Of a DNA stretch of 64,000 nucleotides, positions 36,601 to 48,836 are shown one piece after another. Where the stretch lies: contig JXTB01000228.1 in assembly GCA_002914805.1 (NCBI GenBank), positions 148,403-212,402 of the forward strand, written 5' to 3'. Origin of the DNA: Parasponia andersonii. Lineage: Eukaryota > Streptophyta > Magnoliopsida > Rosales > Cannabaceae. The notes under the pieces were generated by a model, which worked only from the letters and a program-made list of their open reading frames with translations, did no database searches and was not told the origin of the DNA. Numbering within the stretch: the first letter of the stretch is position 1; each line of letters begins with the position of its first letter. The position numbers and the translations under genes are program-made.

Positions 36601-38139
36601 CTGTGAGATGAAATAATAAAAGTAAATTAAACAAAACACAAAAAGAAGCGTACGTCTCATGCGTTTCCAACTGGTGCTCCACTTTTCATGCCTCGTCTAT
36701 TTCTTTATTAATTCCCCGCAATATTATATACTAAAAAATATATATTATAGAAAAGGTGACAAAACAATTCCAAACATAGGTTTTTTTTTTTTTTTTTCGG
36801 TTCTCACATATCCTAGACTTCCTAGTAAAACAATAATCACTGCAATCCTAGTAAAACATATGCTTTTTTGCCCTTTTGGCTGCTGCACAAAATTTTTTAT
36901 CTTGTACGCAATATGCAGCCCTTAGATTCATATTTATGTAGGCCAGCCCATCATTTTATATTACTGATTATGTTTTTCTAAATCACATTCTCCCAAATTT
37001 TTTTATTAATTAGATATATACTGGTTAATGTTAATAATTGGATATAAATACTATATAAATCCACTCACAAAACTAAATACATACTATAAAACAAAATAAT
37101 AATTAAAAAAAAAACCAGTAGTAGTACTGGTACCAATCTATATGTATTATATCTTCAGACATAAGAATACGATTAGATAATACTTAAGTGAAATTTAATA
37201 TGGAAAATAAACATATATACTTAAAAAGACTTTTTTTAATGGTGTCCTATATTCAAAAGTTTCCAACCGTAGACCTATACGCCTACCCACATGTGTAGAA
37301 CATATATAATAATTTAATTGTAATTAAGGTTATTAAATTGCCCTAATTTTAAATATATAGAAACTTACTTTGGTTACTTACTGTGGAAGGGTAGCTAGCT
37401 AGGGACAATTACTGGTATTGTCAGCCAACTCTACAGTCATACTTATATACCAATCCATTTTAAAAACCTCCAAAACGGAGCAACAAAAGAATAGAACCAA
37501 CTGTTATTGAGAGAAGCATATAGTATGTTGATTTCAAAGATTTATTGATGGCCGAATAAATTTGGCACCCTTGGATTTGATGATTAAATAATTAAAGAAA
37601 TCTAATTTGTTCCAGCCAAAAGAAATCAAAAATCAAAGAAATGGGCTCTTTTCGATAAGAAATTTTATATATTCCATATAATAATTAGAGTATGGAAACC
37701 TTGTAACATAATGCATGAACATGCATATTGTTAAAAATAATAAGAAAAGCAAAGCAAGCCTATATATGTTATATTCTAACATAACCCTAATGTTAGGTTA
37801 TTAGGGGCATCATAGCACTTTATAGTCTTGATTGCAGCGTAGAGGCCCATAGAATAATAATTATCCATATTGGGGAAGGTGGAATCAACTAAATGTGTGG
37901 GCATACATTAATACTTAAGAGTAACACTAGGCGCAACTAGTAACTAGGTACATAAAAATATTTATCAAAGTTTAGATATGCCAAGTGAATTCATGTTACT
38001 TCTCAATTACCAAATACTATTGGCTGAAAGAAATTTTTGGTTGCTGTTTTGGTTGAGAATGATATCAATGACATAGAGCAGCTCCATGCGAACGTTTTTT
38101 ACAACCGAAAAAAAAAACATAAATAGATAATAGTAGTTC

Positions 38140-38140
<1 letters not shown>
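33646..38140. other. Intergenic sequence, no gene recognised
   Basis: AT-rich. It holds a 47-bp tandem duplication (34640-34732) and a TATAAATAG at 34252-34260 with no gene behind it. No coding domain was supported on either strand. Confidence 0.5.
34640..34732 (+). repeat. 47-bp tandem duplication
   Basis: The unit starting TATTATTAAATACTATACC occurs at 34640 and 34687 with a few mismatches near its end. Confidence 0.85.

Positions 38141-38170
<30 letters not shown>
38141..38170 (+). repeat. (AAT)10 microsatellite
   Basis: Ten uninterrupted AAT units. Confidence 0.98.
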
Positions 38171-38172
<2 letters not shown>

Positions 38173-40882
38173 AGTGTAATTCTTTAATTAATCAATGACA
38201 AATATTATTTATAAAAATTTGTACATTGCAAATTGTTAAATGATAATTCATTTATTACATCAATTAATATCTAAATTGGGGATAAAAGCCAAGACAAATA
38301 ATTAAATTGAGTAAGAATAAAACATAAACAGTTCATACAAAGTAATAAAACTAGCTAGTAATAAAACATCGAATAGTGCTTGAGCTGTGTTCAGTAACGT
38401 CGTTAGGCTTTAAACTAATTACCTTTCACTTTTTAGGAAAATATTTGCGTGGGTGTACGAATTTATGGGCTAAACGAACAAGACCTTGACATGGCTATTT
38501 ATGTAATGGAGTAACTTGAATATGACGAGTCTTGAGTAATTTCTTTTTTGAATCAAAGTATTGAGTAACAATTGTCCGAAGATTCCACCAATGTCTTAAA
38601 TAACGAAGTTTATGGATCTTAATTCATAAAAGGTTTAAATGGCCTAGTAAACTGAGCGGTACTAAGCAATTTCTTAGAGTGTTAATTTATTAGAGGCTGT
38701 GGTCTCATACATGATACAGTCACGACAGAGTGAATACACCCATGATACAACATATCAAACACAAAAATGTTAATTAACGTAAAAACAAAAGGAACGTTAA
38801 TTGTGATTTGTGAGGTGGCTTTTTAATTAGATGATATAGTTTTTAATTGGTGGGATAAGTTAGGGGATAGGAAAATAGGATATTTGATTAATTTCCATTC
38901 TAAATGTTAAATGAGAGTTGCCCAAGAGGGGTGATTGGATTGGAGTGACTGGGACTCACTCTGTGAAGCTCAAACTGAGATAAAAATCCATTATTCGAGT
39001 CTCCGTTCTGTCTTCTTTGGCCTGAGAGGAATGATGGTGCCACCCTTGACTCTTTTGTTTATAAATAAATAAATATATATATTTATGAGAGTGAGATTTT
39101 GTGTCCTCAAATTCTATATCATTTCTATTATTTCAGTTGGGAGAGCTGTTGGATTATTTATCTTCTTTTAGTTTCGTTATGATTAAGACGATGAATAATT
39201 AATACTCAACAACAAAATCAAGTGCCCAGGCAGCAGGACTAAGAATGAAATAATCCCGCAAGACTCATCATATATATTCAAGCTACTTGAAATTAACATT
39301 ATTAAACAACAAAAATCCTAGTTCTATTCGCGGTCAAAGCAGATTACTACTTTGTATATATCCCAATCTCGCGGTTAATTTATAGTTGGAAGATATGACT
39401 TGATTAAGGTTTTTTATTATATATTTCTATAAACGCCCTGAAATTAGGGTCACGTGGTTGGCACAGGGAGAATTAACCGTTGAGGACTCAAAATTTACAT
39501 AATTTTTCAACTGGGTCCTAAGTGTTACTAAATTAGAAGAATGAGGATTTAAATGCTAATAAAAATAATGAGGACCCATTAATTGATACTACTGTGAAAA
39601 ATTGGGGACCTCGTTTGAAAAAAAAAAATTAGAAAGGAAAAAAAAAAAAAAAAAGAGAAAAATAGATTTGGGATTAGGTATTGAGAAGATGAATGGAAAG
39701 AGTTATGCAATACAACGGAAAAAGGGATTAAGGAAAATGCATGTCACAAACAAATCATCTTTCCAACATAACATTAAATGTTTGGACGAATTTCAATAAA
39801 AACTAAATGGGTATTCAGAGGATGAGTGTCCTAGAAATCTCGTGACAAAAAAAAATGGACTCATCTGTAATGGTATTAAGATCGACGTTCCTTTACCAGG
39901 CTATATATCTATAGCTACTTAAATATTTTGTTTTCTAACAAATCCTACGATGCAGATTCTTCAACAAATTATCATATGAACCATCTTGCTATCATCGTCA
40001 ATCCCGATACCAATCTTGTGCACGCATATATTTGACTAGGGATGAAATTTTTTGAGTGCTATTGACAAAAATTTTTGAGTGCAATCGAACAAATTCAACT
40101 GCCAATTTTGACCATTTAGACCGTTTTTTGAGTAACAATTAAAAACTTTTGACCCAGTTGAACAATCTTGAGTAGTGGTAAAAATATTTTGACCTAATCA
40201 GAAATTTTCGACCACATACGAATGTGGTCGGCCGTTTTCCTCAATTGTGTTTCTTTCACTTTGTTTTCTTTGATACGGTCAAAATTTTAGACCGAATCGA
40301 GTTGAGACTAATTTTAAAATTTCAAAATTTTTATTAAATGAAATTATCCTATTTTTCATCACAAGTTTTAATAGATTGTCGAAATTGATAATAATTTCTA
40401 TATAACTGCATATTAAATTTTAACTACATAATAAATTTTGACAATAACATTAAAATCTAAAAATGATTATAATTAGTTTTCATATCTCTTTTGTATAGGA
40501 TCTACATTTTTAAATTAAATTTTTAATATTTATTTTTTAGTTATTAATTTGAAATATTTGTTATATATATATATGGCATTAATCTAATAAATATTTTTTT
40601 TTACTTATAGGTATTATTTTGCTGAATTAGAAGTCATTATGCATGTATTTTTATAATGAAATGTGGAGAGAAAAAAGTATTACATAATATGTATTTTTTT
40701 CAACTGTTCAAATTATGGTAGCTGTTAGATAACGATCCAACGACTAAAAAAAATACATGTCTATAAATAAAAAAATATATATATTAGATTGAGAACTATA
40801 TATATATAATTCAAAAATGGTATTTTAGGAAACTGAAATGAACAAAAATAAACCAAAATAGAAAAAGAAGAAATGACAAAGA
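38171..40882. other. Intergenic sequence, no gene recognised
   Basis: AT-rich. The part 40040-40300 repeats short TTTTGACC / TTTTTGAG phrases and holds a 9-bp perfect inverted repeat with a 4-bp loop at 40209-40230 (CGACCACAT ACGA ATGTGGTCG). These could be the end of a DNA transposon, but no termini could be set. Confidence 0.45.
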
Positions 40883-40960
40883 TTAGGCAAGGAGAACTTC
40901 ATCCTCAGTCATAGGATTAAGCTCCTTAAGCACCGTTGAGAGAGCAATCCTCTTAATGAT
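40883..40960 (-). pseudogene. Coding-like C-terminal fragment, unknown protein
   Basis: On the minus strand 25 codons end in TAA and read as a well-formed protein tail (ALSTVLKELNPMTEDEVLLA). It is GC-richer than its surroundings and stands alone, with a stop just upstream. The parent gene is not recognised. It could be a transduplicated or retrocopied gene end, or chance. Confidence 0.25.
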
Positions 40961-42578
40961 TTATCGTCAACGCTTTTGTCCAGCGATACTTCATCACAAT
41001 TATTTGTTGAATGTTTGTTTAGAATTTTGTTTTCATCATCTGGTTGAAAAGTTTGCTCACGATTTTAGTTTTAGAAATTGTGTTTAAGAGAGTGGTTTGG
41101 AAAGGTGTGCGAAGAATTTTTTTTCATCCTCTAAAATTTATGTACTTAAAAGTAGTTTTATTACAGATTCTTTTGCTAGCATTTTTTTAGTAACTAAAAA
41201 ATTGGTGGTTGTTTTGTCAACTTTCTCTTTTCTGTTTACCTATTTTCAAAATAATTCATTATTTAAAATATAAAAGTTAAATATTTTCTTAATATACACG
41301 TTTTAGGCGTTATTTACAAAAAAATTTGGTACCTTCTAGATTATCGTCTCTCTCCCTCTCTCTCTCTCTTTTTTTTTTAATAGTTTCTTAATCAATGATA
41401 ATCAGTTGATCTAAGCGGAACTGCAATACTAAAATAAAGATTTTGTCAACTAGGATTGATCGATTAGTTTTCTTTTTCTTTTTTCCTATTTCTTTATAAA
41501 GTTGCAACATGTCGTGATAGTAGAACAAAGAACCAAATTAGATTGGAAAAAAAAAAAGTTATAGTTCTTGCGCATGGAATATAGACATAGGATTAGGATT
41601 CTTCATTTTCTTGTTTAGTTTTCGTTTCTAATTTTTCGGTAGAAACAACCGGGGTATAGCAATTTTTATTACATTAAAATTAATAATATACTTTTTCCTT
41701 TTATGTTTATACTTTCATGTAATTTCAAATAAGGATATTTTACTAATAAAATAATTTTAAATAAAAAAGGTGAGGAGAGAAAAATGATGGACAGAGTAGC
41801 CACCTTATATTCATTCATGAATAAAAAGTAAGTTGATCTAACACTTTTTTATTTGGATTGTTTAAGACTTGCATTTCTAGGGATATTTATTAGTTTTTTC
41901 AAGTATGTTTGTGGGGTGTTAAGAAAAGAAAAATAATTAAAAAAATATATATTTTAGGATACATTTGGTATAAGATTCAAATTTTATTTTTTAAATCTAG
42001 AAATAACTTTTACATAAAAAGTTTTTGAAGGATAAATATTTATTCTTCCAAATTTCTACATAAAAATTGTTTCTAGATTTGAATAATGAGATTCAAATCT
42101 GATATCAAACGCATTCCTAATTATTTAATGTTATTTATGTTCATTTATATCATTTCACATTAAGCTATTTTTAACATTAATTAATAATAAAATGAGTGGA
42201 GAGAGGACAAAAAAAATGGCAATAGAATCACTTTTAAAAAAACATCTACTAAAACTAGGTGATGGAGACTGGTGGGTGAACAGATGAATTGCAATGGAAT
42301 TCTTGTATCAACATTGCTAAATCTATTTTGAGGGAGAAAGAGAAAAACAAAAGGCCAACCGTGAGCTTGCCAACGACTACTGTGAGAAAATGACATCTTT
42401 TTGGTTATGGTTAATATCAGGAAAGGCAATATCAGGTGTCGAAAAAGGACATAATCCTATTAAAATGGCCTTTCGACTAGGCTTAGAGATAAGTCAGAGT
42501 AGGGAGGTTCTAAACCCAAATTATTAGTTGACCTCGCTGACCCGTGTCTATTACTTAGTTGCACTAATATCTGATAGT
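40961..42578. other. Intergenic sequence, no gene recognised
   Basis: AT-rich with a CT-rich run at 41343-41368. No domain was supported. Confidence 0.5.
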
Positions 42579-42749
42579 GCTCAATCGCCAATTCTCATGA
42601 ATAAATTAGGGTTTTGACTAAGATGAGTTCTTCATAATGAGATATAGAGAATAAAAGTCTAAGTCAATTGCCAATGCTCATGAATAAATTAGAGTTTTGA
42701 TTAAGCTGGGGTTCTTTATAATGAAATATAGAAAATAAAAGTCTAAGTC
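42579..42749 (+). repeat. Tandem duplication, unit about 85 bp
   Basis: Copies beginning TCAATCGCCAATTCTC and TCAATTGCCAATGCTC both end AATAAAAGTCTAAG. A third copy starts (TCAATTTTCAAG) and fades. Confidence 0.85.
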
Positions 42750-42981
42750 AATTTTCAAGTATTTCTATGCTTAGATCTTTTTCGTTTAGACTTAGTGGTT
42801 ATTGTTATGTAGCATGCCTTTTTTTTTTTTTTTGCACTGAGTGTTCGTACAAAGTTTTATTAATAGTGTTGTTTTGTGTCATGTCAATCCAGACATAGTT
42901 CAGCACAATTCTATTCATATTTCGTGTCGTATAAATCCTGGTACAATTAGTGATCATTTTATCCCAGGCACAATTAGTTGT

Positions 42982-43793
42982 TGGTGGAGCAGTTTCTCAC
43001 TAGTTGTCCACATGCCTCTGAATCACTGATGCTGTATTCTCCAACTGTCCACGTGTCCTCACTATCCCAAAATACTCTGAACTCCAGGCAGAGTCGGAGA
43101 GGCGGAGGTGGCTACCTGCAAAGACTCTCCGATGCTTAAATCAGTAATCTATCTTTGATTCAGAGTAGCAAGGAATTAGTTCTGTATGAGTATATATCTG
43201 TTTCTTGCTCATAAGCTTTTTTATATACTTTTTTCGTAAGTGTCCATGCCCCTCTTCGGGAATGCATGGCTCATATATACACATAGTGCGGGTCTCAATC
43301 TCAAGACTGACTACTTTTCTCTTCAAAGCTTTTCTCAGAGGTCACAGGCCGAGATTACCGTGATCTTCTTTATGTCATTATAGTCTGGTTTCTGCTGCCT
43401 CCTACGGCTTGAACCTGTCAGGGTGGGATTCGGACAAATCATCGTTCTGTCAGGGCAGATTGTCCCTTGTGCCCATCTATCCTAGATCGCATTAAATGCT
43501 CTGTCTGAGTCTAGAGTTGTGAGCTGTTCTCCATTGTATTATGATGGAAGACCCTTGGGGCTTCCGGCCCCCCAGCTGCCGAGGTGAGGGTCGGACTGGG
43601 CCGAGATTGTCCAGGGTCTGTGATGGGCTCGGTCCTAACCTCGGACAGCCCAATGGCTGATTGTGAAATCACGTGTGACCCGCGTGACCTTTAACTAATC
43701 ACTCTCGATACCTGTCGAACGGTGGACCCCTTTTCTGATCTGTTCTGCCGCTCGATCTTCCACATGGCGTATGACTTCGGAACGGATCCTACA
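42982..43793 (-). repeat. 3' LTR of C2 (812 bp)
   Basis: Plus-strand start TGGTGGAGC and end GGATCCTACA. It lacks the left arm of the hairpin found in the partner LTR. Confidence 0.93.
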
Positions 43794-44149
43794 ACTATCC
43801 CCATTTCCCTACTCGACGGATTCGTTTTCGTCAAGTGGGGAAATCGTTTATCCGATCCTCCAATCTGGGGGATGCACGTGGCTCCCCTCCCCCCCTCCCC
43901 CCCGGCAGATGCGGAGGCATGCCATCCCATGTCACGAAATCTATTTGAATTTTGAAGTTCCGACTGTTCGGTCTCCTTTACTCACCCCTTTTCCCAAAAA
44001 AAACTCTTCGGCTCCCTCCCTATAAAAGCCACAATTATGCTCATTTTCCTCTTTACTAAAATCTTCACTCATTCTAGCCTCATAAAATTCTAGGGTTTCC
44101 GATTTCTCCCCTTCCAGAGACTTTTATTCTTCCGATCGCATCTCGAACA
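43794..44149 (+). promoter_or_regulatory. Promoter of the antisense gene in C2
   Basis: The plus strand has a strong TATA box, CCCTATAAAAGCC, at 44018-44030, 122 bp before the ATG at 44150. A CT-rich leader follows. It points into the element, away from the 3' LTR. The purine tract AGGGAAATGGGGAT on the minus strand next to 43794 is the element's polypurine tract. Confidence 0.6.
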
Positions 44150-47141
44150 ATGGCTTCAAGTCAAAACCAGGAATTATGCCCCGTCGTGGATTCAGAGCTG
44201 GATTCTCTAAGGAGACAACTCTGCCTCCCTGGTGGAGTGACGCTGAAAAGGGTCGAGGGCCCTGTGGACTGATATCTTCGTCCTTGTGTCCCCGAAGGTT
44301 CCATCATCTTGGGCAGAAAGCATCTGGAGTGGCTGCGATTCCCCCTTCCTTCCCTGGTCTACCAAATTTTCTCTTTGACAGGGATCCATCCAATGCAATT
44401 GAACACAAACGGGGTCATAATTCTGATAGGACTTTTTGCCCTGTCAGTACTCTATAATTTGCATATTGATCTAGAGGTGGTCTTTTATGTTTACAAGCTC
44501 ACTCTCATCCCCAAGAAGAGTTCCTATCCCACTTTTTACCTCCAACCGCTGCCAGGATATTACATCTTCTGGGGCTTGCCGTGGTCGGACAAATAATAGG
44601 ACTCCCACGCCAGGCTATACGCCATTGGAGGGGCGTGGTGCTCCCCTTGGGTGAACGGCGAGCACTTCCAAGTTTCCTCAGTTTTCTTGCAGAGTAAGTG
44701 TCAGGTCGTGATTTTTAGGTCTGTGCTCTCCTTGACTGTTATTGCCCATGTTATTTTATCTTGTGCAGCCTCGGCAGAAGAGAGTAGGTTCGAGCCGCAT
44801 TTGCCAGCAGGGTGGCTCAAAAGCCTGGAAGGGATAGTCATCTTCGGATCTCTCGGGGACTGCTGGCACATCCAAGCCCTCCTCAACCCCCTAGTGATGA
44901 ACATGATGCTCAGGATGGTTTCATACCTCCCATTCCCTCTGGATACTTGGGTCATCACCAAGCACATGCGGAGCCGACTTGATGCCTCCGCCCTGAACCG
45001 ATTCTGCCGGGATGAGCATGACAGAATCGCCATGGAGGGTCGGTAGGTTACGGCTTCAAGCTAATTGGCGGGCTCCAATGACCTAGTGGCACCGTCTAGC
45101 CACGAGCTCGAGGAGGTCGTGAGGCTTGTGGCCGCGGAGTGCGTCAAACTCCGCAGTGAGGAGGCCGCCGCCCCCAAGAAGGCTAAGGGTAGGTTCATCT
45201 TTGCGTCCTTGAGCTTCGTGAATCGGATTGTAGCTGTGACCTAAACATGTCACTTGTTTTTTCAGGTTCTGAGACGGGCCCATCGGCTGACCCCTCCCCC
45301 GTCAAGGGGGGAGCCATGGATCATAAGGCTCGCCCCAAGGCACCCGCTGGCCAGAGGCTCATAGTGCTTTCATGAGATGAAGTGCATGTGGCCCTCTGCT
45401 CCGACGCAGGTGGATGCGAGGAGATGTCGCTCAGTCTAGCCGTGGGCTCTGCTACACCAACCTCGTCCACCCCTGACTCTGGTCCGAAATCGGGTGCTAT
45501 TTGCCTTGGTAGGGAGATCGCCAAGCTTACTAGTGGGGCTCCGAGGTTGAAGTCCCGACTATCTTCCCCTTCCCCGGTCCCAATAAAGCGGCGGCACGAG
45601 GTCGGCTCATCCAACGAAGGAGAGGGCCGGGCAGAGAAGAGGGGCAGGGTTGCCCCCTCGTCCGACAGTGATGACGACGGGGCCACGCTGACCCTTCTAA
45701 TGAGGAGAAGACCGGTGCGTAGCAGCCTACCAAAAGGAGATGCACCACCTCCCGTCGTGGCTGATGGCACTCCCGGTGGCGCCGAGCTTTCCTCCGTCCC
45801 TGCTGCTACTGCTTCGGGAGCCGGCCCGGTTGTTAAAGAGGGTGCCCTCATGACCAGTGGGGCGGGGCCGTGTTCCCCAAGTGCGGACGATGCCCAAAGA
45901 GAGGGTCCAGCCGCAGAGCCAGAGCTGGAAGCGCTCTCTTCAGAGAACGTCAAGCTTATCACTAGCTGCACTTTCGCGCATGTTTGGTCTACTCGGTTGC
46001 TTCTATGTTTTCCAACATCTTTGCTAAATGCTGACCCCCCTTTTTTGTTTAACTTTCAGCTGGCTGCCATCCGGTCCTTCTATTCCTCTCGCGTCGGGAA
46101 TCTGACCGAAGAGCTGATTTCCCGCTCTGCGCTGGCTGAGCGCAGCGAGGCCGCCCTCACCGAATTGACGTCTGACTTCGATATATATCGGAGCCTCGAG
46201 GAGGCCAGGGTCAGCAGTGTGATGGCTCACGTTCTGAGCATCGAGAGGACCAGACGCGAGGAGATGGCTGCGAGACTAGCTGAGGCGGAGGCTGATAAAT
46301 TTGCCCAATCCGAAGCCACCAGACTAGCTCAGAATGAGCTGATGGTCAAGGAGCAGGAGTTACAGAGCACGGGGGCAGAGATGGGACTGGCCTTCCTCAC
46401 TTGTGACAGGGCTATTGAGGATGCCAAGGAAGCGAGAAAAGCCGAGGCGACTGCCAAGCTAGAGGCCCACTCTCTGCAATGCAGACTTGACTGGTCCCAC
46501 GAGGAAAACCGACATCTCTTCTTGGAACACAAAATCTGATGGGTGCTCGGGTGGAGATGTCTCGTAAACACAGCGAGGACCTTGCCGGTATTAACACTTT
46601 TTTGGTCGACTTATCGCAGCAGCAAGTAGAGCTCAGGCTGGTGGTGCTGAAGGATAGGTTGGCAGACGCAGAAAAATTGAAAATGAGGTATCAGAGGCAG
46701 GTGGACATCCTTTCTACAGAACGTTACAGGTCTGGCTGGGAGAATAGAGAATTTGAAGGCCACGCTGAGATGGTAATGCCAGACCAGTTTGACGAGTAGA
46801 AAGGCATCAAGAAAGACCACTATTCCATCAAGCACTACATGCAGTAGCTTGGGGACAAAATCAGCATCACGTACCCGGATGATGTGATGGAGATGCTTAC
46901 TGCGGAAAAGGAAGAGCCCTCTACATCTGCTTCTGGTACCAAAGAGCCTACCTCTGCTCCCGGTCGGCCAGGTTGAACTTTGGAAGTCCCTGACGGTCAG
47001 CCTGGTCCCGCGGTCTCAACTGGTGAGGGGTCTGGCGCAGTCATCGTGTCTAGTGATGAATCTGATCCTGATACGCCACCCTCCATTGGGGCTGGTCTAA
47101 ATGCCGGGACTGGCTGCACTCCACTGGCCGGAGGTAATTAG
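44150..47141 (+). pseudogene. Antisense gene (aORF) of element C2, spliced, broken
   Basis: From the ATG at 44150 (MASSQNQELCPVVDSELDSL) one frame continues through isolated stops at about 44270 and 44596. The globular part (about 44320-44690) reads LRFPLPSLVYQIF and GIHPMQLNTNGVIILIGLF, matching in layout the antisense gene of B. Introns: 44694-44768 (CAGA/GTAAGTG..TTGTGCAG), about 45189-45265 (AAGG/GTAGGT..TTTTCAG), and a third ending at 46060 (TTAACTTTCAG) whose donor I could not fix. The exon 45266-45960 is Ser/Pro/Arg-rich with basic patches (PIKRRHE, RAEKRGRV) that could be nuclear localisation signals. 46060-46800 is a long Ala/Glu-rich coiled coil. The acidic tail ends at TAG 47139-47141. 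Poly(A)-like AATAATAAAAAT is near 47197. Eight or so stops make it a pseudogene. Confidence 0.75.
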
Positions 47142-47824
47142 GGTCCATAACCTTGTACATTTGTAAAGTTGACCCCAATTATAATCCTCTGTATAAATAA
47201 TAAAAATAGTGCAATTCTCTTTAGTCTGTTTCCTTTTTCTTTGTTGATTGTGTCTGGGGTAAAGTTAAACCTTGTTGTAGCTGTCTGTATAAATAATTGT
47301 GGATGACTCGGATGTGCACGATTTCGGGCTATTAGCGAGTTCTCCTCGAGCCATGACTATTAAGATTAGTTCCGAAGATAGGGACGCGAGCTTTGACTCA
47401 TCCGGTTTTACGAAGGTTTAACTTCTGTTATGGCTTGTTTTTGCAGAGTTCGACCCGCACGTCTGGCTAGACTTCTCCGACCCAAATGGGATCACGCTCA
47501 GACCCAGCTCCAGGGATTGGTTGACCATTGTTTGGACACGTTGTTGCAAAGGAGAAGGCCTGGGCTCGGCTCTTACCGGGAACAAACAGGGCACTATCAC
47601 TCCGATGTCTCCCTACGAATCCGTTCGCAACCCGCCTCCCGTAAATAGGGCTTACGATCACGCATCATTTGTTAATCATGCGCTCTGTATTTTTAGGACA
47701 TAATAAACAAATTTTAATCCTAATTTTTGTCCTTCACATTTGGCCTGATACTGGATTGCCTCCAATGGGTAGACTCCAAATTCATTCACATCCCGCCTAT
47801 GCGTAAATAAACCATCCCCTGTCA
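47142..47824. other. C2 3' region between antisense gene and tandem repeats
   Basis: No coding domain was recognised. It contains the likely end of the antisense transcript. Confidence 0.5.
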
Positions 47825-48017
47825 GAGCCTGCATTCCTTTGACTCTTCGTAAAAATGTTCCTCAGGGAGGGTCCACTTCCAGCAGATGGATCCCGACCCT
47901 GCTTTCCTTTAGCTATTCGTATAGCTAAAATACTCCTTGGGGGGGTCCACTTCCAACGGGTGGATCCCGACCCTACTTTCCTTTAACCATTCGTAGAGCT
48001 AAAATGTTCCTTAGGGG
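47825..48017 (-). repeat. Tandem repeat, 74-bp unit, about 2.5 copies (C2)
   Basis: GGTCCACTTCC..GGATCCCGACCCT..TTCCTTTA..ATTCGTA..GCTAAAAT occurs at 47870 and 47944 (period 74), preceded by a partial copy ending CCTCAGGGAG. Confidence 0.8.
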
Positions 48018-48836
48018 GTCTGCTGGCAAGTTTTTGAGTTGCGTACCCTTTTTCTCCTCGTACATTTTCTCGAGTCATCGGCAAGCGTTTTATTGCACGA
48101 TTTGATTCCCAGAGTATGATCTTTTTCGAGGTCTACTGGCAAGTTTCGATTGCGCAGCTCCTCCCTCTTCGTACGTTTTCTCGGGCTATCGGCAAGCACT
48201 TTATTGCACGATGTGATTCCCATAGTACGATCGTTTTCGAGGTCTACTGGCAAGATTTTGGTTGCACTGCAGTTTCCTCTTCGTATGTTTTCTTGGGTCG
48301 TCGACGAGCGATGTGACTCCCATAGTGCGAGCGTTTTTGAGGTCTGCTGGCAAGATTTTGGTTGCACAGCAGTTTCCTCTTCGTACGTTTTCTCGAGTCG
48401 TCGATGAGCGACGTGTCTCCCATTGTATGAGCATTTTTGAGGTCTGCTGGCAAGATTTTATTGCACAGTAATTTCCTCTTCGTAAGTTTTCTCGGGTCGT
48501 CGACGAGCGACGTGACTCCCATAGTACGAGCATTTTTGAGGTCTGCTGGCAAAATTTTGTTGCACAGTAGTTTCCTCTTCGTACGTTTTCTCGGGTCGTC
48601 AACGAGCGACATGACTCCCATAGTACGAGCGTTTTTAAGGTCTACTAGCAAAATTTTATTGCACAGCAGTTTCCTCTTAGTACATTTTCTCGGGTCGTCG
48701 ACGAGCGACGTGACCCCCATAGTACGAGCATTTTTTAGGTCTGCTGGCAAAATTTTGTTGCACAGTAGTTTCCTCTTCATATGTTTTCTCGGGTCGTCGA
48801 TGAGCGACATGACTCCCATAGTACGAGCGTTGATTG
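48018..48836 (-). repeat. Satellite-like tandem array, about 100-bp unit, 8 copies (C2)
   Basis: The anchor CTGCTGGCAA or close variants occurs at 48020, 48133, 48244, 48344, 48444, 48543, 48642 and 48741, giving spacings of 113, 111, 100, 100, 99, 99 and 99 bp. Each unit has TTTCCTCTTCGTA, TTTTCTCGGGTCGTCGACGAG and GACTCCCATAGTACGAG. The right-hand units are the most regular. A period of 99 bp leaves frames open across units, so long frames on both strands here are products of the repeat. Confidence 0.95.

Noticed and set aside
45321..45971. 216-codon frame on the minus strand
   Set aside because: It is the shadow of the GC-rich Ser/Pro exon of the antisense gene in C2, whose plus-strand frame has introns and a homologous plan in B.
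48018..48836. CRISPR-like regular repeats
   Set aside because: Units are head-to-tail without distinct spacers and lie inside a plant retrotransposon.
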